Origin: Gammaproteobacteria bacterium
GTDB lineage: Bacteria; Pseudomonadota; Gammaproteobacteria; DSM-16500
Assembly: GCA_013286495.1 (NCBI GenBank)
Contig: JABDFQ010000015.1
Coordinates: 1-39,637 of the forward strand
Reading direction: 5' to 3'
DNA: 39,637 nt
Shown here: positions 33,908 to 39,637 of the stretch, one piece after another
How the letters are laid out: each line of letters begins with the position of its first letter
Position numbering within the stretch: the first letter of the stretch is position 1
Translations under genes and position numbers: made by a program
The notes under the pieces: generated by a model
Seen by the model: only the letters and a program-made list of their open reading frames with translations
Database searches by the model: none
Told to the model about the DNA's origin: nothing

Positions 33908-33936
33908 TTTATAATGAATTTTTCGCTAACTCGCAA
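33908..33936 (-). promoter_or_regulatory. Putative recA promoter
   Basis: On the - strand TTGCGA (33936-33931), a 17-base spacer and TATAAA (33913-33908), about 65 bases before the recA ATG. It lies just inside the adjacent end of the upstream pncC region, which ends at 33953. No palindromic LexA-type operator overlaps it. Confidence 0.55.
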
Positions 33937-33952
33937 TGAAAATAATTCTGTT

Positions 33953-34432
33953 TCAAACGCCATCAATCATCGAAAGCGCTTTCGCAATCGCCTGTAATCT
34001 GACAGCTTGTCTGTCGCCGGTGAAAATATGCACTTCCGCGCGCACCGGCAAATTTTTTCCAGCGATGGCAAGCCACACTGTTCCCACAGGTTTATCTGGC
34101 GTACCACCATCAGGTCCTGCAATACCAGTAATGGCAAGACCCAGATCAGCAGGACTATTGTGTAAAATACCTTCCGCCATTTCATGTGCAGTTTCTTCAC
34201 TCACTGCGCCATGATTATCCAAAGTGGATGCACGCACACCGAGCAAATCCATCTTGGCCTGATTGCTATACGTGATGAAACCGCGCTCAAACCACACGGA
34301 GCTTCCCGGCACACTGGTCAGCCAGTAACTCAAACCACCGCCTGTGCAGGATTCTGCTGTGGCTAGTAATAAACCTTTCGTCTGTAATTTTTTTGCGACT
34401 TCAAGTACTTGTTGTTTAATGAGATCAATCAT
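33953..34432 (-). CDS. pncC: Nicotinamide-nucleotide amidohydrolase (CinA C-terminal domain)
   Basis: 159 aa, the length of the stand-alone PncC. It deamidates nicotinamide mononucleotide to nicotinate mononucleotide in NAD recycling. The family core is complete: [21 protein letters not shown] with the catalytic Ser-Cys-Thr region, [27 protein letters not shown] and the ligand-binding [25 protein letters not shown] lies before ATG 34432. Being just upstream of recA is the conserved order of gammaproteobacteria. It runs divergently from mutS with 62 bases between. Confidence 0.95.
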   Translation of the reverse strand: MIDLIKQQVLEVAKKLQTKGLLLATAESCTGGGLSYWLTSVPGSSVWFERGFITYSNQAKMDLLGVRASTLDNHGAVSEETAHEMAEGILHNSPADLGLAITGIAGPDGGTPDKPVGTVWLAIAGKNLPVRAEVHIFTGDRQAVRLQAIAKALSMIDGV

Positions 34433-34494
34433 GTTGCTTTACCTTATTCGCAAGTCACGTTATAAATCGGCAAAATTTAAAATGGAATTATGCC

Positions 34495-37056
34495 ATGGCA
34501 CTTTCGATGATTGATACTCATACACCCATGATGCAGCAATATTTACGCATCAAGGCAGATTATCCCGATACGTTATTGTTTTATCGCATGGGAGATTTTT
34601 ATGAATTATTTTTCCATGACGCAGAAAAAGCAGCACGTTTGCTTGGAATTACATTAACAGCGCGTGGACAATCTGCGGGCAAACCCATTCCCATGGCAGG
34701 TGTTCCGTTTCATTCCGCAGAAACTTATATTGCAAAATTAATTCGTCAGGGTTTATCCGTTGCGATTTGCGAACAAGTTGGTGAAGTAAAACCTGGCGCA
34801 CCAGTTGAACGGCAAGTGGTTCGCATATTAACACCAGGCACAGTCAGTGATGCAGCCTTTCTCGATGATCAAAAAGATAATTTGTTACTCGCAATTCATC
34901 GTCTGCGTGATTGTTTTGGTATAGCGGTACTGGACATCAGTGGTGGGCGTTTTCATTTACTGGAAGTGACGACAGAAGAAGCTTTGCAAAGTGAATTATC
35001 ACGCTTGCAACCGGCAGAAATATTAATCAGTGAAGAATGCGATATAAATTTTATATCCGGCATACAACATATACGCAGACGTGCGCCATGGGAATTTGAT
35101 TATGAAACTTCCGTACGTTTACTGACACAACAAATGCAAACACATGATCTTGCTGGTTTTGGTTGCGAAGATAAAAGCGCAGCATTATGTGCAGCAGGTT
35201 GTTTATTGCAATATGCAAAAGAAACGCAGCGCACAGCGATGCCACATATTCGCAGTATTCATGTGGAAAGACGTGAAGATTGTCTCGTGCTCGATGCAGC
35301 ATCACGCAATAATCTGGAAATTACCTGCAATCTTTCCGGGGGTGTGGAAAATACACTGGCATCAGTGGTCGATCATACGCGTAATGCAATGGGCAGTCGT
35401 TTATTAAAACGCTGGTTAAACCGACCTTTACGTCATCGTGAAATATTACTGGCACGTCAACAGGCAATTACGCAATTTCTTGATAGGCAACACTTCACGT
35501 CATTACAAAAAATATTTCATGGTATCGCTGATCTTGAACGCATACTTGCGCGTATCGCGCTCAAATCTGCGCGCCCACGTGATCTGGTGGCATTACGCAA
35601 TACACTTTCACTGTTGCCAGAATTACAAATGACATTGCAATCTTTTTCGGCAACACGCGTGCAGGAATTATCTGCATTGATAGGACAATTTCCTGCTTTG
35701 CATGAACTTTTGCTGCGTGCCATTGTGGAAAATCCACCTGCAACCATTCGTGATGGCGGCATGATTGCGCGTGGTTATGACAAGGAGCTTGATGAATTAC
35801 TGTCGATCAGTGAAAACGCCAGTGAATTTTTATTGAAGCTGGAAGAGCAGGAAAAAACGCGTTCAGGATTGTCAACATTAAAAGTCGGTTACAATCGCGT
35901 CCATGGTTATTACATTGAAATTAGTCGGCTACAGGCACAACTTGTTCCTGCTGATTATATTCGTCGTCAAACATTAAAAAATGCAGAACGTTTTATTACA
36001 CCGGAATTAAAAGCATTTGAAGATAAAGCATTAAGTGCACGTGATCGCGCGCTTGCACGCGAGAAAATGTTATATGAAGCATTGCTCGATGATATTTTGC
36101 CAAGTGTTCCAGCCTTGCAAGCTTCAGCGGAGGCAATTGCAGAACTCGATGTACTGGCTAATTTTGCTGAGCGTGCCTTACATTTAAATTGGTGTTGTCC
36201 AGAATTATCCGACAAGAGTGGTATTGTGATTAATGATGGCAGACATCCTGTCGTTGAAAGTGTGTTAACACAACCATTTGTACCAAATGATATTACACTG
36301 GATGATACGCAGCGCATGCTCATGATCACCGGTCCTAATATGGGCGGTAAATCCACGTACATGCGACAAATTGCGTTAATTGTTTTATTGGCGCAAGTAG
36401 GTAGTTTCGTACCAGCGCGTTCAGCAAGAATTGGTTTGGTCGATAGAATATTTACACGCATTGGTGCAGCTGATGATCTTGCAAGTGGTCGTTCTACTTT
36501 CATGGTAGAGATGACAGAGACTGCAAATATTCTGCATCATGCGACCCAATATTCACTGGTGCTAATGGATGAAGTCGGTCGTGGCACCAGTACATTTGAT
36601 GGTTTGTCTCTTGCCTGGGCGTGTGCGCATCATCTGGCAGAATCCACGCGTGCGTTTACTTTATTTGCGACACATTATTTTGAATTGACCAGTCTTGCTG
36701 ATGAAATTTCCACGGTAAAAAATGTACATCTGCATGCTGCTGAACATGGCGATAAAATTATTTTCCTGCATTCTGTACAATCTGGAGCTGCGAGTCAGAG
36801 TTATGGCATACAAGTTGCGAAATTAGCGGGTGTGCCAACTGTTGTGATTGCGCGCGCTAAACAAAAATTGCAAATGCTGGAAAATGATGCATCACAACAT
36901 GCTGGAAAATATTTGCATCAGGAACAACAGCAGGATTTATTCGCAAGAGAAATGACATTGCATCCCGTGCTTGCGAAATTGCAGGAACTCGACCCGGATC
37001 AGCTCACGCCAAAGGCAGCGCTGGAATATTTGTATGAGTTGAAGAGGGAAGTGTAA
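34495..37056 (+). CDS. mutS: DNA mismatch repair protein MutS
   Basis: 853 aa, full length. It recognises mismatches and small loops and starts methyl-directed repair with MutL. The N-terminal mismatch-binding motif GDFYELF carries the Phe-x-Glu residues; the C-terminal ATPase has Walker [10 protein letters not shown], Walker [18 protein letters not shown], and the switch His in [10 protein letters not shown]. The C-terminal dimerisation helix is also present ([17 protein letters not shown]). The start ATG 34495 has only a weak ribosome-binding site. A long palindrome follows the stop by 3 bases. Confidence 0.98.
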   Translation: MALSMIDTHTPMMQQYLRIKADYPDTLLFYRMGDFYELFFHDAEKAARLLGITLTARGQSAGKPIPMAGVPFHSAETYIAKLIRQGLSVAICEQVGEVKPGAPVERQVVRILTPGTVSDAAFLDDQKDNLLLAIHRLRDCFGIAVLDISGGRFHLLEVTTEEALQSELSRLQPAEILISEECDINFISGIQHIRRRAPWEFDYETSVRLLTQQMQTHDLAGFGCEDKSAALCAAGCLLQYAKETQRTAMPHIRSIHVERREDCLVLDAASRNNLEITCNLSGGVENTLASVVDHTRNAMGSRLLKRWLNRPLRHREILLARQQAITQFLDRQHFTSLQKIFHGIADLERILARIALKSARPRDLVALRNTLSLLPELQMTLQSFSATRVQELSALIGQFPALHELLLRAIVENPPATIRDGGMIARGYDKELDELLSISENASEFLLKLEEQEKTRSGLSTLKVGYNRVHGYYIEISRLQAQLVPADYIRRQTLKNAERFITPELKAFEDKALSARDRALAREKMLYEALLDDILPSVPALQASAEAIAELDVLANFAERALHLNWCCPELSDKSGIVINDGRHPVVESVLTQPFVPNDITLDDTQRMLMITGPNMGGKSTYMRQIALIVLLAQVGSFVPARSARIGLVDRIFTRIGAADDLASGRSTFMVEMTETANILHHATQYSLVLMDEVGRGTSTFDGLSLAWACAHHLAESTRAFTLFATHYFELTSLADEISTVKNVHLHAAEHGDKIIFLHSVQSGAASQSYGIQVAKLAGVPTVVIARAKQKLQMLENDASQHAGKYLHQEQQQDLFAREMTLHPVLAKLQELDPDQLTPKAALEYLYELKREV

Positions 37057-37059
37057 GGA

Positions 37060-37148
37060 GGCTCGTCATTGCGAGCGTTTTTCAGCGAAGCAATCCATGA
37101 AAGATCTGAATGGATTGCTTCGCTGAAAAACGCTCGCAATGACGAGCC
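37060..37148. repeat. 38-bp perfect inverted repeat, possible MITE/REP and bidirectional terminator
   Basis: The left arm (37060-37097) is the exact reverse complement of the right arm (37111-37148) across a 13-base loop. Arms begin GGCTCGTCATTGCGAGCG and end GCAATCCA. Similar CGTCATTGCGAG...GCAATCC palindromes are known as dispersed repeats in several proteobacteria. It lies between convergent genes (mutS and the gene ending 37155), where it can form a strong hairpin in both transcripts. A perfect 38-bp match suggests recent arrival or active gene conversion. Confidence 0.85.
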
Positions 37149-37154
37149 CTCGCA

Positions 37155-39637
37155 TTAAAACCCCAGCCTTACATGACTTTTCTCCTCTTCCGCATGACTC
37201 GCAACATATTGTGGATACATGCTGGCGATTTTTTTCTGGATGGATTTCATTTTATTGCTAAATGTTTCTGTGAACTGTTGTGAGGCCAGAATAATATTCA
37301 TATCTTTTACCAGATCCGCAGTGGAAGTGTTGTGCGGATTTTCAATCAACTGATTCAATGTCGCAATAAGAGTAGCTGTCTCGTCAGGATATTTTTTAAG
37401 TTTTTCCGAAGCCTTGATTTGCTCAAGCACAGGCTGAATGACATGATTTTTTTTCATGCGAATCAGATAAGCAGGAAATACAAAACCTTCAGGATTACCA
37501 TCCATCAGCAAACAAACTGCATTCCAGAAAATATCAGAATGTTTATTCATCGCCCGTCCTTTTACAAGAATCGCTCTTGCATGCAATCCACGAATGAATT
37601 GTTCTTCTGACATGGGATGACCTGATTGACAGGAAAGTGCAAGGTCAAGCCACAGTGAAAAAATTCGACCACGATCTGCATTATCCTTGCAGGCACCATT
37701 CACACTGACAGGTTGTAATTGTTTAATGAAATGATTTGCCAGATGAAATTTGGTGAAATGAACATATAGTGCTTGCACTTCTGCCTTGCTTAATAATTGT
37801 CGCTGCGTGAATCCAAGGTCGGTCATGGATTTATCCAGTAAACCATTGATGATTTTGGTTTCGTCATTTCCGTAAATCATTTTACGGATTGAATCATCCA
37901 TGTGGAAATCATGAGCCTCGCTGCTGATTGAAGCGATAATTTGTTTTTTTACTGCATCTATCTCTTCGGTGGGTTTGATACCCGACAGCATTTTATGACT
38001 CATCAACTTGCTATTCGCTGGCAAGGTGATGACAGCAAGATTTTTATGTGTGCTTTCTGCTTCATGCAATTTTTTTGAAAAACTGCATTCACGTTGTTTT
38101 TCTCCAAGCAAATCTATCTTCTTTGATGGGCTGAATCTTAAAAAATTAATATACAAATGTGTAATTTTACGCTTCTCACCTTGCTGAGATGGGTATCGTC
38201 TGGCTTGTGCTTCAAGCATGGCAATAAAAAGCGGATTAATCTGTAAATCATCTTTGACTAATTCAACTTGTGTGCCGCAAGATAATTCTGTCCATAATAA
38301 ATTTTCATTATCGATAGCCGTCGGAATATTGGTACTTAATTGTGGTTGATAGGTTGAACCGACGGTATCACCAAACCGTCGTACTTTACTTTCACGCTGA
38401 TCAGCGCTTGGCAGGCTAGCGCGGGAAGATTTATATTCATGTTCGAATTCTTTAGCCTTGCGCTCAAAATAGTTGTCGATATCAGACATGCCCATAATCT
38501 TTTTGCGAATTATCTTTTTATCTTTTTTCAGAAATAAACTTAAGCCTTGTAATTGACTCTGGGCAAATTCACCACAACGCTGTAACACATCAGCTTCATT
38601 GAAATAGATTCCCAGAATAAAGTTATCCATCTCTTCGCGAAATTTTTTGGTGATTTCAAGATTTTGTGGCGGATAATCCTTGATGAATGATTCCGAGGAA
38701 TTTTCTGGCTGAATGGAGTCTCCTTTTATTCTTCTGGTACGTTTTAACTGCACATCTGAAATATTATGTATGTTTTCACGCAATGAACTGAGGAAGGATG
38801 TGTAAAGTCTATTGTATTTATAGTGAGGATCAAATGATGGCTGCTTGTCCTTTTGGGTGCCAAGCATTTTCTTTACTTCATCGAAACCCGAAACGTTTTG
38901 CAGAATTTTTTCCACATCAGGAGTAATTTTAGCAGCAAGGTGTTTGAGATATTCATAATAATTTCTATTGAACAGGATTTCGTGTTCATCCAGTTTCACA
39001 TCGCATGCTGCATGAGTAATACGTTTGCCTTTTTCCCATGTGAAATCCACAAGATATCCTTGTGGGAAGATTTTGGGTAATTCAACCAGATGATATTTTT
39101 TTTGCAGGTAGTCTTTTGAGAATGACTGAACATCAAATTGAATCATTTTTTTCTGGTTATTTTCATCAGTAAATGAAAATATCGCATACAATCGTTTGTC
39201 CGTGTAATTTGCCTGATAAACTGCCACATCGTAAATATCGGGATAACTCAGTTTGATCGCAACTTCCATTTCCGCTAGCCCACACAGTGCCAGATAGTCT
39301 TCGTATGTTTCCCCGGGAATAAATTTACGGAATTTTTCAATATTGATTTGTTGTTTGAAATAGTCGGCGAGATTTAATTTGCTGAGGGAATTTTGCAAAT
39401 GTTGACGAAGAATATTAAGAGATGAGGTATAAACTTTTTCCTTCTGAGTGCCTGCGATCTCTGAAATTTTCTGCATCTGAATAAAATCGTGAATTTTGTT
39501 TAAGACAAAATCCATTGTGCTAGCCAAGCTGCGTATGGCATAGCCATCATCTTCGGGGAGAATAAGCTTGCGATATGCAAGCAATCGTTCGAGAATCTGG
39601 GCTATTTCAATCTTGCTCCAGTTTATTGACTGATTAA
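37155..39637 (-). CDS. Large effector-like protein, 5' end outside the window
   Basis: The frame is open to the right edge, with no start codon needed inside it; at least 826 residues are visible, including NQSINWSKIEIAQILERLLAY before the TTG at 39584. No signal peptide is visible because the start is missing; there is no clear TM helix. Most is helical and charged, with a central low-complexity stretch (about residues 380-430 of the visible part) that is Ser/Arg-rich. I recognise no enzymatic motif. The C-terminus reads ASHAEEEKSHVRLGF, a Glu triplet about 10 residues from the end, as in the E-block of Dot/Icm substrates. A translocated effector is plausible; an ordinary cytoplasmic protein is not excluded. 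Confidence 0.7.
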   Translation of the reverse strand, partial: NQSINWSKIEIAQILERLLAYRKLILPEDDGYAIRSLASTMDFVLNKIHDFIQMQKISEIAGTQKEKVYTSSLNILRQHLQNSLSKLNLADYFKQQINIEKFRKFIPGETYEDYLALCGLAEMEVAIKLSYPDIYDVAVYQANYTDKRLYAIFSFTDENNQKKMIQFDVQSFSKDYLQKKYHLVELPKIFPQGYLVDFTWEKGKRITHAACDVKLDEHEILFNRNYYEYLKHLAAKITPDVEKILQNVSGFDEVKKMLGTQKDKQPSFDPHYKYNRLYTSFLSSLRENIHNISDVQLKRTRRIKGDSIQPENSSESFIKDYPPQNLEITKKFREEMDNFILGIYFNEADVLQRCGEFAQSQLQGLSLFLKKDKKIIRKKIMGMSDIDNYFERKAKEFEHEYKSSRASLPSADQRESKVRRFGDTVGSTYQPQLSTNIPTAIDNENLLWTELSCGTQVELVKDDLQINPLFIAMLEAQARRYPSQQGEKRKITHLYINFLRFSPSKKIDLLGEKQRECSFSKKLHEAESTHKNLAVITLPANSKLMSHKMLSGIKPTEEIDAVKKQIIASISSEAHDFHMDDSIRKMIYGNDETKIINGLLDKSMTDLGFTQRQLLSKAEVQALYVHFTKFHLANHFIKQLQPVSVNGACKDNADRGRIFSLWLDLALSCQSGHPMSEEQFIRGLHARAILVKGRAMNKHSDIFWNAVCLLMDGNPEGFVFPAYLIRMKKNHVIQPVLEQIKASEKLKKYPDETATLIATLNQLIENPHNTSTADLVKDMNIILASQQFTETFSNKMKSIQKKIASMYPQYVASHAEEEKSHVRLGF

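Noticed and set aside
33844-33966. 41-residue N-terminal extension of RecA
   Set aside because: The family starts near [13 protein letters not shown]; the extension covers the promoter region and part of the pncC end.

Overview
The window looks like a chromosome segment of a gammaproteobacterium of the order Legionellales (Legionella/Coxiellaceae-like, probably associated with a eukaryotic host). It is AT-rich. The housekeeping end (about 27.6-37.1 kb) has the classical gammaproteobacterial order mutS / pncC-recA-recX-alaS-lysC-csrA-tRNA-Ser-tRNA-Arg-tRNA-Arg. The rest is accessory DNA with ankyrin-repeat and other effector-like proteins of unknown function. This placement is inferred from gene order and protein style, not from a database search.

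Region 1 (1-9.3 kb). After the end of a channel-like membrane protein and a beta-carbonic anhydrase comes what I read as a complete, compact RiPP gene cluster, all on the + strand. It holds a LuxR-type HTH protein, two tandem paralogous precursor peptides (54 and 55 aa), an ATP-grasp ligase of the graspetide (microviridin/MvdC-MvdD) type, a secreted HEAT-like protein, and a three-gene NHLM-type export cassette (HlyD-like protein, C39-peptidase ABC transporter, second ABC transporter). The likely scheme is as follows: the ATP-grasp enzyme joins Asp side chains of the core to Thr/Ser hydroxyls as omega-esters. The C39 domain then removes the leader at an unusual Ala-Ala site, and the two ABC proteins export the product. 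This cluster is the main discovery candidate. A 42-bp tandem repeat array and a hairpin split it into a biosynthetic half and an export half.

Region 2 (9.3-27.6 kb). This holds a periplasmic HAD phosphatase, an ABC exporter, a DUF4153 membrane protein, a MazEF toxin-antitoxin pair, a Bcr/CflA-type MFS exporter followed by a frameshifted secreted protein, and a YciI protein and a small YqaE/Pmp3-like protein. Decay is visible: an IS66 remnant has cut off a cysteine hydrolase, and a GNAT acetyltransferase survives only as a fragment. Scattered through it are effector-like proteins. One has a segment resembling a eukaryotic RGS domain, two have ankyrin repeats, and several end in short Glu-rich (E-block-like) tails as seen in Dot/Icm substrates. 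An orphan promoter-terminator pair near 16.6-16.7 kb suggests a small RNA.

Region 3 (27.6-39.6 kb). Three tRNA genes, csrA with a long C-terminal tail, lysC, alaS, recX, recA and pncC run on the - strand, and mutS runs divergently. A 38-bp perfect inverted repeat separates mutS from a large effector-like protein whose 5' end lies beyond the window.
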